From a virus, in IMG/VR virus record IMGVR_UViG_3300002835_000097, positions 1-64,000 of that record: DNA of 64,000 bases, one strand, 5' to 3'. Of the stretch, positions 14,042 through 24,188 are shown piece after piece. The notes beneath the pieces were generated by a model. The model was not told where the DNA came from. It was given only the letters and a program-made list of their open reading frames with translations, and ran no database searches. Position 1 is the stretch's first letter. The number at the start of each line of letters is the position of its first letter. Made by a program: the position numbers and the translations under genes.

Positions 14042-14500
14042 ATGGCTCTAAAACCAGATCGTATCGAACTTTTAACTGACGTTTCATTCTTCATGGCATC
14101 AACAGCCGAGCGAGGTGGTGTTGTTAGTGTTGTAACAGCCACTAGTGGTGTTGGCGTTTCGATGGATGATGGCAATGCTGTAGTAGCATATGCTGCTGTG
14201 GCTTCTGGCGCTAAGCCAGTAGGCGTTCTATTAAATGATGTTGTTAATCTTGATCTAACAAGACAACACATCAATTGGCACAAAGACGAGACACAGGTTG
14301 GTGGCAAGGTCACCCTCCTTCGAGTAGGTCAAGTAACAACAAACATGCTAGTTGCAGGCACAACACCATCTGCTGGTGCTGATGCTTATGTTGGTGTCAG
14401 TGGTCTAATTGGAACCAGTTCAACAAATGCTGTTAAAGTTGGTCAATTCCTAAGTGCCAAAGACACCGACGGTTATGCCAAAGTATCAGTTAACCTATAA
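14042..14500 (+). CDS. Head decoration protein
   Basis: The 152-residue protein is rich in Gly, Ala, Val and Ser and beta-strand-like, with almost no helix. It starts MALKPDRIELLTDVSFFM and ends GYAKVSVNL. Small beta-rich proteins encoded between scaffold and major capsid genes are usually capsid decoration or stabilising proteins, and segments such as GAKPVGVLLND and TLLRVGQVTTNM fit that class. GGAG precedes the ATG. Codon use here and in the capsid gene is richer in C-ending codons than in neighbouring genes, as expected for highly expressed products. Confidence 0.7.
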   Translation: MALKPDRIELLTDVSFFMASTAERGGVVSVVTATSGVGVSMDDGNAVVAYAAVASGAKPVGVLLNDVVNLDLTRQHINWHKDETQVGGKVTLLRVGQVTTNMLVAGTTPSAGADAYVGVSGLIGTSSTNAVKVGQFLSAKDTDGYAKVSVNL

Positions 14501-14530
14501 TTCATTTTTTAAATAAAGGGAGAAAAACAC

Positions 14531-15550
14531 ATGTCAGCTAAAACCGAAAGATTTCAGCCAACACCAGAATTAACAGATCTTCTAATGCGTTCTGGTTCGG
14601 CTAATAGAGAGACTGCTCTTGCTGCTAATGCAGAATTTGCAAAAGCTCTTGAGCTTCCTCTTCGTAAAGGTATCCTTAGTGGCGATATTCTTGATGGTAT
14701 CTTCGAGCCAATTCAATTAGCTCAAAGTGCTACTCCAGAATTCCCACTCGATTTCTTAGCTCCAGGCACAGAAAAAGATTTCGTTGCCTATACAATCCCA
14801 AACCATGGCTACATTCCAGAACGCCATGTTGAAGGTGATTACGTCATGGTTCCAACCTATGACGTTGGTGCTAGTATCGATTATCTTCTAAAGTATGCTC
14901 GTGACGCCCGTTGGGACGTTGTTGGTCGTGCTATGGAAGTTCTCGAAGCTTCTTTTGTTAAGAAGATGAATGATGACGGTTGGCACACACTACTTGCTGC
15001 TGGCGTTGATCGTAATATCGTTGTATACGATAGCGATGCTGCTAGCAGTCAGTTCACCAAGCGTCTAGTAAGTCTCATGAAAACTGTTATGCGTCGTAAT
15101 GGCGGCGGTAACAGCACATCAAATAATAGAGGTTTACTAACTGATCTTTATGTTAGTCCAGAAGCTATGGAAGATATCCGTAATTGGGGTATTGACCAAG
15201 TTGACGAAGTTACTCGCAGAGAAATTTATACTGCTGGTGACGGCACTATCAATAGAGTATTCGGTGTTAATCTTCACGACCTTGATGAGCTTGGTGTTGG
15301 TCAACAGTATCAACTATTCTATAGTTCAGCCACAGGCGGACTAGGCGCTACCCTTCCAGGTAGTAAAACAGAAATAGTTGTTGGATTAGATCAACGTAAG
15401 AGAGATAGTTTCATAATGCCAATTCGTCAAGAAGTTCAAATCTTCGAAGACGAAACACTACATCGTCAGAAGAGAGCCGGATTCTACGGCTGGGCAGAGC
15501 TTGGCTTTGCTGTTCTTGATAATCGTAGAGTTCTAATTGGTGCTCTATAA
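14531..15550 (+). CDS. Major capsid protein (HK97 fold)
   Basis: The 339-residue protein follows the scaffold and decoration genes and precedes a strong terminator. It has a helical N-terminal arm, a probable E-loop region around PNHGYIPERHVEGDYVMVPT, a spine-helix-like segment (DARWDVVGRAMEVLEASFVK) and a C-terminal part with RDSFIMPIRQEVQIFEDE. No long propeptide is evident. GGGAG lies before the ATG. It has a more even base composition than its neighbours, consistent with very high expression. It forms the icosahedral shell. Confidence 0.88.
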   Translation: MSAKTERFQPTPELTDLLMRSGSANRETALAANAEFAKALELPLRKGILSGDILDGIFEPIQLAQSATPEFPLDFLAPGTEKDFVAYTIPNHGYIPERHVEGDYVMVPTYDVGASIDYLLKYARDARWDVVGRAMEVLEASFVKKMNDDGWHTLLAAGVDRNIVVYDSDAASSQFTKRLVSLMKTVMRRNGGGNSTSNNRGLLTDLYVSPEAMEDIRNWGIDQVDEVTRREIYTAGDGTINRVFGVNLHDLDELGVGQQYQLFYSSATGGLGATLPGSKTEIVVGLDQRKRDSFIMPIRQEVQIFEDETLHRQKRAGFYGWAELGFAVLDNRRVLIGAL

Positions 15551-15585
15551 TATCTTTATTTTAATTTATTAAAATTAGAAATATT

Positions 15586-15616
15586 AAAGGCTGGCCCAAA
15601 AGGCTGGCCTTTTTTA
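15586..15616 (+). terminator. Intrinsic terminator after capsid gene
   Basis: The 11-bp stem AAAGGCTGGCC/GGCTGGCCTTT (two G-U pairs) has loop CAAAA and is followed by a run of T. It lies 35 nt after the capsid stop and separates head genes from the adsorption locus. Confidence 0.85.
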
Positions 15617-15619
15617 TTA

Positions 15620-15627
15620 GGTGTATA
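15620..15627 (+). promoter_or_regulatory. GGTGTATA box after capsid terminator
   Basis: It follows the terminator directly and lies 42 nt before the next ATG. A TACAATGATATAAT sequence also lies in between. Confidence 0.55.
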
Positions 15628-15669
15628 AGTTTATATATTCTTTACAATGATATAATGGGGCAATAAGCT

Positions 15670-16074
15670 ATGGCAGCTAGTAAATATGATTTTGCTATAG
15701 AACAAGGCACGTCATTTAAAATTAGTCTAATTTATAAAGATGCTAATGGTATTCCAGTAAATTTAACAAATTGGTGTGCTAGATTAATATGGAAAACTAA
15801 TACTGGCCAGACTTATTCATTCAATACTACGGATCCCACAGATGGTGTATATAGTTTTAGTATAGATGGAATCAATGGTAAACTAACACTAATGTTTCCT
15901 GCTATATATACTAATAGTTTTAATTTTACATCAGCTAAATATGATTTGGAATTACAAAGTCCTGATGATTTATATGCTGGTGGAGGTAAATATACTACCA
16001 GAATATTATTTGGAACTATTAGCATAGTTAAACGATTTAGTCAGTCTAATGATGCTTTGGAGTGCTCTGTATGA
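15670..16074 (+). CDS. Baseplate/fibre adaptor-like beta-sandwich protein
   Basis: The 134-residue protein begins MAASKYDFAIEQGTSFKISL and is beta-rich throughout. It is clearly paralogous to the N-terminal domain of the protein encoded at 29909-30868: both share Y-x-F-x-IEQG-x-x-F, PVNL, a YDL(E/D) strand and a (L/V)xGTI(S/N)I(V/I)KR end. Such domains occur at the N-termini of baseplate upper proteins and fibres and probably anchor receptor-binding parts to the virion. The exact role is unknown. Its stop overlaps the next start (ATGA). Confidence 0.6.
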   Translation: MAASKYDFAIEQGTSFKISLIYKDANGIPVNLTNWCARLIWKTNTGQTYSFNTTDPTDGVYSFSIDGINGKLTLMFPAIYTNSFNFTSAKYDLELQSPDDLYAGGGKYTTRILFGTISIVKRFSQSNDALECSV

Positions 16075-16421
16075 GCAATTATATAATTGAAATCACAGAA
16101 CCCATTAATCATATAATTGAAATTGAGACTATGTTTTTGGATACTGTTACAGACAGTATAGAAGTTGAAAGATATGACTCTTTTAATTTGGAAATTGTAA
16201 ATACTGAAAAAATTCTTTGGAGTGATTTACCAGATAATATTCCATTTAGTAAAATAAGTGGAACATTAGATGTTAATAGAATTGATGGTTTGGATCAGTA
16301 TATAACTGAATTTTTAGGAGATAATGCTAGTGTTCATGTTGACGATCTTCTTTGGGGTATTAATAATGTTGGATTGAGTGGGTATTTAGATCAGTATCAG
16401 TTTGATTGCGGAATACCATAA
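16071..16421 (+). CDS. Virion-associated protein of unknown function
   Basis: The 116-residue acidic protein starts MSNYIIEITEPINHIIEIET and ends YQFDCGIP. The first half has short alternating strands; the second half contains FSKISGTLDVNRIDGLDQYI, like the 'SGTLDVNRI' linkers of phage fibres. The ATG overlaps the previous stop, so the two are translationally coupled. It probably belongs to the fibre complex. A slightly longer start at 16062 lacks a ribosome-binding site. Confidence 0.55.
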   Translation: MSNYIIEITEPINHIIEIETMFLDTVTDSIEVERYDSFNLEIVNTEKILWSDLPDNIPFSKISGTLDVNRIDGLDQYITEFLGDNASVHVDDLLWGINNVGLSGYLDQYQFDCGIP

Positions 16422-16447
16422 CAAAACATAATCTGGAGTAATACATA

Positions 16448-18913
16448 ATGGCTGCTAATACTAGAATTCAACTTCGTAGAGGTTTATCAACCGATTGGTT
16501 ATCTAATACTCGTTTGGCTCCAGGTGAAATAGGTTTTGAAATAGATACTGGTAAATTTAAGATTGGTAGAACAGGATTAGGAGCAAATATTGGAAGCGAA
16601 TGGGGAACTTTACCATATGCTGGTGGAAGCGCATTAATATCTCAAACTGGTATAGGATTTAAATTTGATAGTAGTAATAATGCTTATACATTATATAGTT
16701 ATATTACTGGAATTAGCGGTGGACAAGATGGTATAACCTTTCAGACTCTTCCTCTTAGCGGACTATTAAATGATACTAGTGTTAGTGGTACATATTATAC
16801 TATAGGTCTTAGTACAAAATTAGAAAATTTTCATGATTTATCTACTAGTGGCATTGTAGTTCAAACTGGTAATAATGGATTTGTTACTAGAAGTGTATCT
16901 GGTCTAAATAATAATATTAGTATTACTAACGGTAACGGAGTATCTGGCAATCCAGTTATTGGTTTAAATCCTTCTATTACTGGAATAACATCTATTACTG
17001 GTGTTGATAATTTCAGGATAGCAGCTAATAGTGGTATTACTATTGATGCTGGGAATGGTGTTGTTGGTGTTGATGATCTTAGTGTTAGCGGAACTTTATA
17101 CGTTGGACAAAATATAGACATAAGTCTCAGCGCTACTGTAACAGCAAGAGGTCCAATAGTATACTCTGGTAATCCCACGATTTATAGTGGTAATGTATAT
17201 TTTAGTCAAACTCCTTATGTTGGTCCAACAGGAGGAACTTTAGGGACTAATCTATTCCCTGTTAGTTTAAGTGGTCATAATCATGTATATAGCGATATCA
17301 CAAATTTTTGTAGTGGTGTAGCAAGTTGTGTTGATACTGCTCTTACTGTTAGCACAGGACTAAGAGCAGACTTTAGTAGTAATACTCTACAACTTGCTTT
17401 GTCTGGTCAAGCAGCCACATTACATTCTTTTACAGGTAGCGGATTAATGGTTCGCACAAGTGGACCAGATAATAATGGAGCATTTGCTGCTAGATCAATA
17501 ACTCAAGGATCAAATATAAATGTTACGAATGGAAATGGTATTAATGATAATCCTAGAGTAGCATTAGCTTCTTCTATTACCGGATTAACAACAGTTAGTG
17601 GAACTAATGTATATACTACAAATATATACTCGACAGATGGTCAAAACACATTAAATATTTATGCTCCAACAGTTAATGTTACTGGCAATATGATAGTTGC
17701 TAATCTAACTGTTACTGGTGTCACAACAACTGTAAATAGTACAACAATAACCGTTCAAGACCCTGTATTAACTCTAGGAGGAACAGGAGTTATATCAGGA
17801 GCAGATAATTTAGATAGAGGGTTGCAGTTAAGATACTGGGACGGAGCTGCTGCTGCTACTGGTTTTATGGGTTGGAATAACCAAAGTAGTGAGTTCATAT
17901 TCTTAAGTTCTACTACTGGAACTATTGTTGGTAACGATTATGGTGCCGGAACATTCGGACGAGTTAAAGTTGGTTCACTGGTAAGCAATGGCAATGTTAG
18001 CGGTACAAATTTGTATGCTACTAATCAGACAGCGCATAGGGTTGCTGTATTTGATGCTAATAGTATGTTATTCAGTACTGGTATAGCAACTAGCGAACTC
18101 ACTCATTTAACAGGCGTAAGCAGTAGCATTCAGGATCAGTTAAATAGTAAAGCAGCTTCTGGTGTTTCATTAACAGCAGGAAATGGTTTAACTGGTGGCG
18201 GATCACTAAGTGGTAACTTGTCATTCAATGTTGGGGCCGGAGATGGTATAGGTGTTTCCGCTGATCTTGTTAATGTTGACAGTACAGTAGTAAGAACTAC
18301 CGGAAATCAATCAATTGGAGGTATAAAGACCTTCACAACCGCACCAATCTTTAGTGGTGGTTATACATCTTCTGGAACTATTAATTTACAAGTAGCAGCA
18401 ACAGCATCTGGTACTAGTTATTTTCCAGTATTCATTAGTGATCCAACAGCAGCTTCTCAACAGTTAGTTAGTAGAACTTTAGCCCAAATGAGAACAGATT
18501 TGGGAACATCACTTAATACTGGTAATACACTAGTCTTGAGAGATACTAATGGTAACTTTGGTGCTGGTAGTATTACTGGAACATTAGTAGGAAATGCTAG
18601 TACAGCAACTAATGCAACCAGTGCTAGTGGAATTTATATAAGTGGAGTTACTTCTACAGATACTCTTGTTTCTATAGTTTTAGTTGCTGATCAATCATCG
18701 TCTTCTCAGCTTCCATTTATTGATAGTGGTTTACAGTATAATGCTAATGATGATATTTTAATACTAAAGAATATCAGTGGTACACTTAATATTCCATTTA
18801 ATGGATATACTTCTCCATCTTATTCTTCAACCTCTATTAGTGGTATAATACCAATGAATGGAATTAGTGGAACATATTTACATAACTTTATTATAGATGG
18901 CGGCACTCCATAA
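16448..18913 (+). CDS. Tail fibre with Mtd-like N-terminal domain
   Basis: The 821-residue protein opens with TRIQLRRGLSTDWLSNTRLA and then APGEIGFEIDTGKFKIG, the virion-binding module seen in many fibres (major tropism determinant N-terminal type). The body is Gly/Ser/Thr/Asn-rich beta repeat, with a TTTVNSTTITVQDPVLTLGG module followed by DRGLQLRYWDG and GFMGWNNQ that also occurs in the next gene. The C-terminus (ISGTYLHNFIIDGGTP) resembles those of other proteins here. It should form a trimeric fibre that contacts the host. GGAG precedes the ATG. Confidence 0.8.
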   Translation: MAANTRIQLRRGLSTDWLSNTRLAPGEIGFEIDTGKFKIGRTGLGANIGSEWGTLPYAGGSALISQTGIGFKFDSSNNAYTLYSYITGISGGQDGITFQTLPLSGLLNDTSVSGTYYTIGLSTKLENFHDLSTSGIVVQTGNNGFVTRSVSGLNNNISITNGNGVSGNPVIGLNPSITGITSITGVDNFRIAANSGITIDAGNGVVGVDDLSVSGTLYVGQNIDISLSATVTARGPIVYSGNPTIYSGNVYFSQTPYVGPTGGTLGTNLFPVSLSGHNHVYSDITNFCSGVASCVDTALTVSTGLRADFSSNTLQLALSGQAATLHSFTGSGLMVRTSGPDNNGAFAARSITQGSNINVTNGNGINDNPRVALASSITGLTTVSGTNVYTTNIYSTDGQNTLNIYAPTVNVTGNMIVANLTVTGVTTTVNSTTITVQDPVLTLGGTGVISGADNLDRGLQLRYWDGAAAATGFMGWNNQSSEFIFLSSTTGTIVGNDYGAGTFGRVKVGSLVSNGNVSGTNLYATNQTAHRVAVFDANSMLFSTGIATSELTHLTGVSSSIQDQLNSKAASGVSLTAGNGLTGGGSLSGNLSFNVGAGDGIGVSADLVNVDSTVVRTTGNQSIGGIKTFTTAPIFSGGYTSSGTINLQVAATASGTSYFPVFISDPTAASQQLVSRTLAQMRTDLGTSLNTGNTLVLRDTNGNFGAGSITGTLVGNASTATNATSASGIYISGVTSTDTLVSIVLVADQSSSSQLPFIDSGLQYNANDDILILKNISGTLNIPFNGYTSPSYSSTSISGIIPMNGISGTYLHNFIIDGGTP

Positions 18914-18987
18914 GCTGGACAAAGTTAATATAATCAATATTATAGTATTAGATTCTATAATAGGATAACTCATAATATGGTTAAAAT

Positions 18988-21933
18988 ATGCCAAGACAAA
19001 ATAATATACAATTTAGAAAAGGCACATATAATCAGTGGGATGCTCAAAGTTCCACGGTTTTAGGTAGTGGTGAACCAGGATTTGTAACTGATTTTAATAA
19101 ACTAAAAATTGGTGATGGTAGTACTCAGTGGAGTGATCTTAGCGCTATTAATGATGCTTTGACAACTCTTGTTTATAATGGAACTGCTAGTACTATTCCC
19201 AAGATGAGTGTTGTTTATATTAATGGCGCTCAAGGAGATATGCCTAGTATTAGATTATCTATTGCTAGTGGCGAAATGACTAGTAGTAAAACATATGGTA
19301 TAACAACAAATACTATATCGGCTGGCGGAACAGGTATGGTGGTTGTTGACGGAGCCCTTAAGAATTTAAATACCAGCCCAGCATTTGATGGAGCAACTCC
19401 AGGAACCACTTTATGGCTTAGTCCCACAGTTTCTGGCGGTATAACCACGATCAAACCTTCTGCTCCAAATCATATGGTTAGTGTTGGTAATCTTATTAGG
19501 ATTCATAATCAGCAAGGAATTATTAATGTTAAAGTTCAAAATGGATTTGAACTAGAAGAATTACATAACGTAGCACTTAGTGGAGTATCAGGTGGTCAGT
19601 TTTTATATTACAACTCATCATCTGGACTGTGGCAACCAAATAGTACTATTTATGGTAGCGGAAATAATATTGGGATAGGAACAGCCTCTCCATCTACTTC
19701 TTTACATGTTGTTGGAAGTGGAATCGTATCAGGTGATATGACTATTGGAGGAAACTTAATAGTTAATGGTACCACAACTACAGTTAATGTTGATACCGTC
19801 ACAATTGAGGATCCTATTATTACTTTAGGATTAAGTAGTGGAAATGTTGTTCCTAATTTAACGCATGATAGAGGATTAGCATTAGTAAGAGGAACTGGTC
19901 TTACAGCTTTTATGGGTTGGGATACTAGCGCATCTCAATTCGTGATGCTGAGTAGTGGTATTGCCGGGGTTAACAGCGGAACATATACAGCAGGAACTTA
20001 TGGAGATTTACAACTTAATAAACTTAATAGTACTGAAATTAATGTTAATGAATTAATATCGATTATATCATCTGGTATTTCATTTTCAAATTTTATTAAA
20101 TTTAATGATAGTAGTACTGCAAGTGGTCCATCATTAGGGTCTGTTAGTAATGGAACTAGGCTATTATTGAATGAAAATAATACCGATGGTCATAATGCTA
20201 TTGGCATACAATATGCTGGCATTAATGGCACTTGGTTTAGTGTTCCTAGTGGTGGCACATTCACATTTTACAACGGAACAGCTCCACAGCTTACAATAAA
20301 TAGTACATCATTAAATTATGGTAGTTTGACAGCTAGTCCGAACGGTAGTATAACGAGTGCTTCATGGGATGCCTCGACAATAGCAGTCAATAAAGGAGGA
20401 ACAGGGCGAACCAGCTATAGTAATGGTCAGCTGTTAATAGGAAGTGGTACTAGTCTTGTTGCTAATACATTAACTGCCGGTACTGGTATTAGCATAACTA
20501 ATGGTAGCGGTACCATAACAATTAATACTAGTGGACTACAAACTAGGTTAAGTGATCCTGTAACAGGTACCGGAACAAATGGAAAAATACCAAAATGGAG
20601 TTCAACTAGCACACTAAACGATAGCATACTATCTGAAGCTTCGACCATTATTAACATTGCTGGATCTTTTAATAGCACTATTGATAATACTTATTTAAGT
20701 TTTGATGCTAATGCCAGAAGAATAGGAATGACTAAGAAGGGTGGGTTTACTGGCAAATTTACTTATGGTTCTGGCAGTTCATTTGCTATAGCTCAATCTA
20801 ATAGTGGTACTATAGAAGCAACTAATACTTTTACTGATCGATTAGTTATAAATAGTATTGGAAATGTTGGAGTTGGAACTGATACTCCACAAAGTAAAGT
20901 TCATATAACTGATACAAATAATTTAAATACAATAATAGAATATACTAATACTACTGCTGGATTTGCTAGTGGTGTTAGGCCATTAAAACTATTATTAACA
21001 GCATCTAATGGAGTTGCAGTTGGTGCTGGTGTCGGCATTGATTTTGTTACAAAAAGTTCCAGTACAGAATATACTGGAGCAAGAATCATTAGTAATAGAA
21101 CAGACACTAGCAGTAATCATGCTCTAACATTTTGGGCTGGTGGTGGAACAACCTCATTGTCTGAGTACATGAGAATATCTTCTAACGGAAATGTCGGAAT
21201 AGGAACAACAACCCCAGCAGAACTATTAACAGTATATGGAGATAGCAAATATTTATATCTTCAAGCTCAAAATAATAGTGGGTCTGCTGGTATAAAGTTT
21301 GGGAATACTTCCGCTAGACAGCAAATGTATATTGAGGGCACATCAAATGATCTTGTTGTAGATTCTATGAATGGTGTAATAACAGAATCTATCAGAATAG
21401 GATATAATACCGGAGCAGTTACTATTAACGAAAGTGGTTCTGATCTTGATTTTAGGGTCGAGGGTGATACTGATACTAATCTAGTTTTTGTTGATGCTAG
21501 TACTGATAGAGTTGGAATAGGAACCTCTAGTCCTGGATATAAGCTTCAAGTTAACGGTAGTTTTGCTGCTAGTACCAAGAGTTTCCGAATACATCATCCT
21601 TCTAAAAAAGATCATTCTTTAGAATATGGTTCACTAGAAAGTCCGTATCACGGAGTAAGATTAACAGGTCGAGGAACTGTGATTAAAGGCGTTGGGATGG
21701 TATCTCTGCCATCTTATTTAAAAGATTTGATCCACGATGATGATACTTTAAATATTCAAATTACTAATATTAAACATAGTAAAACTATTTATATTGATAA
21801 GATTGATTTAAAGAATGACCAGTTTATCGTTAAGGTTGATCGAGCTAAAAGTTTAGGAGAACTACAATTCTTCTGGACATTAAGTGGAGTACGAAAGGAT
21901 GTTGATCATCTAGTTGTCGAAAAGGAGAACTAA
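18988..21933 (+). CDS. Tail fibre with Mtd-like N-terminus and GNVGIGT repeats
   Basis: The 981-residue protein has an N-terminal module (NNIQFRKGTYNQWD..., GEPGFVTDFNKLKIGDGSTQ) that anchors it like its neighbour. The middle has the shared VNGTTTTVNVDTVTIEDPII module and repeated GNVG(I/V)GT(x)TP units typical of fibre shafts. The last 110 residues differ: they start SFRIHHPSKKDHSLEYGSLE and end SGVRKDVDHLVVEKEN, a C-terminal domain seen in other fibre proteins that may act in trimerisation. Residues around 480-540 are nearly identical to part of the fibre at 24916-28188. It is a probable receptor-binding protein. Confidence 0.8.
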   Translation: MPRQNNIQFRKGTYNQWDAQSSTVLGSGEPGFVTDFNKLKIGDGSTQWSDLSAINDALTTLVYNGTASTIPKMSVVYINGAQGDMPSIRLSIASGEMTSSKTYGITTNTISAGGTGMVVVDGALKNLNTSPAFDGATPGTTLWLSPTVSGGITTIKPSAPNHMVSVGNLIRIHNQQGIINVKVQNGFELEELHNVALSGVSGGQFLYYNSSSGLWQPNSTIYGSGNNIGIGTASPSTSLHVVGSGIVSGDMTIGGNLIVNGTTTTVNVDTVTIEDPIITLGLSSGNVVPNLTHDRGLALVRGTGLTAFMGWDTSASQFVMLSSGIAGVNSGTYTAGTYGDLQLNKLNSTEINVNELISIISSGISFSNFIKFNDSSTASGPSLGSVSNGTRLLLNENNTDGHNAIGIQYAGINGTWFSVPSGGTFTFYNGTAPQLTINSTSLNYGSLTASPNGSITSASWDASTIAVNKGGTGRTSYSNGQLLIGSGTSLVANTLTAGTGISITNGSGTITINTSGLQTRLSDPVTGTGTNGKIPKWSSTSTLNDSILSEASTIINIAGSFNSTIDNTYLSFDANARRIGMTKKGGFTGKFTYGSGSSFAIAQSNSGTIEATNTFTDRLVINSIGNVGVGTDTPQSKVHITDTNNLNTIIEYTNTTAGFASGVRPLKLLLTASNGVAVGAGVGIDFVTKSSSTEYTGARIISNRTDTSSNHALTFWAGGGTTSLSEYMRISSNGNVGIGTTTPAELLTVYGDSKYLYLQAQNNSGSAGIKFGNTSARQQMYIEGTSNDLVVDSMNGVITESIRIGYNTGAVTINESGSDLDFRVEGDTDTNLVFVDASTDRVGIGTSSPGYKLQVNGSFAASTKSFRIHHPSKKDHSLEYGSLESPYHGVRLTGRGTVIKGVGMVSLPSYLKDLIHDDDTLNIQITNIKHSKTIYIDKIDLKNDQFIVKVDRAKSLGELQFFWTLSGVRKDVDHLVVEKEN

Positions 21934-21934
21934 G

Positions 21935-22633
21935 ATGAGCGTATATGGAGGGCCTGATATAGTTACTGATGGACTCGTTTTTGATATGGATTTTGGTAGC
22001 TCAAAATGCTATACAGGTTCTGGAACAGCATGTAACGATATTAGTACTTCTAATCTTAGTGGAGAACTAGTTAATAGTCCTCCATATAGTAGTTCTACGA
22101 ATAATAAGTTTTTTAGTTTTAATAGCACAACTAATAGTAGACTTATTAGAATACCCAATAGTACTATTTTAGACACTCAAACACCATCAGTTGAAGTTTG
22201 GATAAGAACAAATGAAACAACACAAAGCGGTTTTTGGTTTGAAAAAGGAACTGTTAATAGTCAATATAGTTTATTTCAAGAATCAAATACTATATATTGG
22301 AGACAAAATTTTGGTACATTTAATCAATTAATTACAACAACTACTGCTGCCGCTGGAATCAATACATCTAGTTGGTTTCAAGTTGTTGGTACTTTCATAA
22401 CAGGAAGTAGAAAATTATATGTTAATGGAATATTAAAAAATAGTGACTCTCAAACAGGAACTATTGCTACAAACAATGGAGGTATGAGTATAGGAGTTTA
22501 TGGAGGATATGCTGGTAGTAGAGGCTATTATTATAACGGAGATATTGCTATAGTACGAGTATATAATAAAGCTCTTTCAGCTAGTGAAGTATTAACTAAT
22601 TATAACTCTCTTAAAGGAAGGTTTGGACTATAA
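21935..22633 (+). CDS. LamG (concanavalin A-like) domain protein
   Basis: The 232-residue protein starts MSVYGGPDIVTDGLVFDMDF and shows the LamG pattern: SVEVWIRTNETT, SSWFQVVGTFITGSRKLYVN and a terminal IAIVRVYNKALSASEV. Such beta-jelly-roll domains bind carbohydrates, so it probably contributes to adsorption. It is paralogous to the gene at 24185-24880, which shares the start and end. The ATG at 21935 has AAGGAG 8 nt upstream and is preferred to one at 21914 inside the previous gene. The stop overlaps the next ATG. Confidence 0.8.
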   Translation: MSVYGGPDIVTDGLVFDMDFGSSKCYTGSGTACNDISTSNLSGELVNSPPYSSSTNNKFFSFNSTTNSRLIRIPNSTILDTQTPSVEVWIRTNETTQSGFWFEKGTVNSQYSLFQESNTIYWRQNFGTFNQLITTTTAAAGINTSSWFQVVGTFITGSRKLYVNGILKNSDSQTGTIATNNGGMSIGVYGGYAGSRGYYYNGDIAIVRVYNKALSASEVLTNYNSLKGRFGL

Positions 22634-24009
22634 TGGCTACTCATTATGGAAATATGAAGGCGACTTTTTATAGAGATTTTACAACTCAACAAAGCCTTAA
22701 TCCGTCTACTGGGGCTATTGGCGGCCCAATAGTATTCACCAGATCGACTTCGGGTACATACATTGGAAGTGATGGATATATTAAAACAGCAGCAGTTAAT
22801 GAACCCAGATTTACATATGAATATGATAGTGGAGGAGTACTACAATACAGAGGATTGTATATTGATTCTCAAAGAACATCATATAATTATTTTAACTATA
22901 GTGAAGATTTTTCTCAAGCAGTTTGGACGAAAACAAATTCTAGCATAAGTTCCACATCTACTTTATCTCCTGATGGCATTACTAATGGGTCTAAAATTAG
23001 TTTGGTATCATCTGGAGGAAATATTAATTACGCTTTAACTTCTGCTGGTAATGCTAGCACATCTCTTAAAAGACAGTTAACAGTTAGCATAATAGCCAAA
23101 GCGTCAGAATGCCAGCACTTAAATATTAAAATTGATAACGGAACCACTACCGTTGATTGTTATTATAATTTATCAACAGGAGCTTTAGGAAACAATACTA
23201 ATGGCTTGGGAGCACACTACCCGTCAGGAGTTAATCAAAATGGACTACAATTTATATATAAACATATTTGCAATATGGGTAATGGATGGTATAGATGTAT
23301 TTTAAGCGTTGAAGATAGCATCACAGTTAGTTCTGCCAATTATACTATTAGTTTTATTCCATCGTCATCAGCATCCTCTATCAGCTTGACTAATAATAAT
23401 GATGGAATATTAATATGGGGAGCTATGGTTGATACCATACTAATCAGTTTTAACTATCATTATTGTTTTGCTAATTATATCAAAACTACTGGAAGTTCAG
23501 CTTCTTGTGGCACTGAAACTTGTTATGTTTCGAATAGTAATGCAACAGAAAATAATTTATTGGAGGGATACAGTGCAGATTCTTGCTCAATATATGCTGA
23601 GTTCACAACTCCTTATTTTTTTATATCCACAATAGTAGGCACTATAATTTCTCTTGGAGCAACATCCAAATACAATGCTGGCAATAGTGCTAGTATGAGA
23701 ATTAATACCAGCGCAGGACTTGCCGCTTACGTCACATACTTATATAGGCCGCCAGCACAAAGTGCGTTTGACTTTAATGCTGGTGGACCGGTTGTTGTTT
23801 CTTCAACCAATAATAAAATGATTATTACTAATAGACAATATGCTCCAATTATGTCTGCTATGAACGGGACCACAGGAACATCTGCTACTAACTTAGTTCC
23901 TCAAAAATTTAATACTTTCTATTTGGGTGGAGTTGCTTGTTATAAAAAATTATTTTACGTTCCAACATACTTTAATTCTAACCAATTAATAAGATTAACC
24001 ACGCTATGA
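22633..24009 (+). CDS. Putative receptor-binding protein (carbohydrate-binding-like)
   Basis: The 458-residue protein has a first half with a pattern frequent in phage tip proteins: FTRSTSGTYIGSDGYIKTAA, NEPRFTYEYDSGG, GLYIDSQRTSYNYFNYSEDF, then W and SPDGITNGSKI. This region typically precedes jelly-roll, sugar-binding domains. The second half (about residues 300-450) is another beta-rich domain with a Cys pair near CGTETCYV. It is coupled at both ends to neighbouring genes by overlapping stop and start codons, so it probably works with the flanking LamG proteins. Confidence 0.65.
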   Translation: MATHYGNMKATFYRDFTTQQSLNPSTGAIGGPIVFTRSTSGTYIGSDGYIKTAAVNEPRFTYEYDSGGVLQYRGLYIDSQRTSYNYFNYSEDFSQAVWTKTNSSISSTSTLSPDGITNGSKISLVSSGGNINYALTSAGNASTSLKRQLTVSIIAKASECQHLNIKIDNGTTTVDCYYNLSTGALGNNTNGLGAHYPSGVNQNGLQFIYKHICNMGNGWYRCILSVEDSITVSSANYTISFIPSSSASSISLTNNNDGILIWGAMVDTILISFNYHYCFANYIKTTGSSASCGTETCYVSNSNATENNLLEGYSADSCSIYAEFTTPYFFISTIVGTIISLGATSKYNAGNSASMRINTSAGLAAYVTYLYRPPAQSAFDFNAGGPVVVSSTNNKMIITNRQYAPIMSAMNGTTGTSATNLVPQKFNTFYLGGVACYKKLFYVPTYFNSNQLIRLTTL

Positions 24010-24188
24010 AAACTTTTGAAATCAATTGCATAATAGCAGATAAAGAAAATCCATCAGTTGAAAATGAAGATGTGATAGAGATTATTTTATATACAACAAT
24101 AATAGCAGAATCCTTAGAAGCTGCTATAGAAAAGATAAAATCTTTATATAATATAAAAACTATTATAGACATACAGGAAATAATATGA
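24006..24188 (+). CDS. Small protein within the adsorption operon
   Basis: A 60-residue protein, MKTFEINCIIADKENPSVEN onward, with a strand-helix-strand pattern; the helix is about residues 36-48 (SLEAAIEKIKSLYN). Both ends overlap neighbours through ATGA junctions, which strongly supports it being translated. No family is recognised; a chaperone or small adaptor for fibre assembly is possible. Confidence 0.6.
   Translation: MKTFEINCIIADKENPSVENEDVIEIILYTTIIAESLEAAIEKIKSLYNIKTIIDIQEII

Noticed and set aside
15844-15851. GGTGTATA inside the gene at 15670-16074
   Set aside because: No gene start or ribosome-binding site follows within 60 nt; it encodes an ordinary Gly-Val-Tyr.
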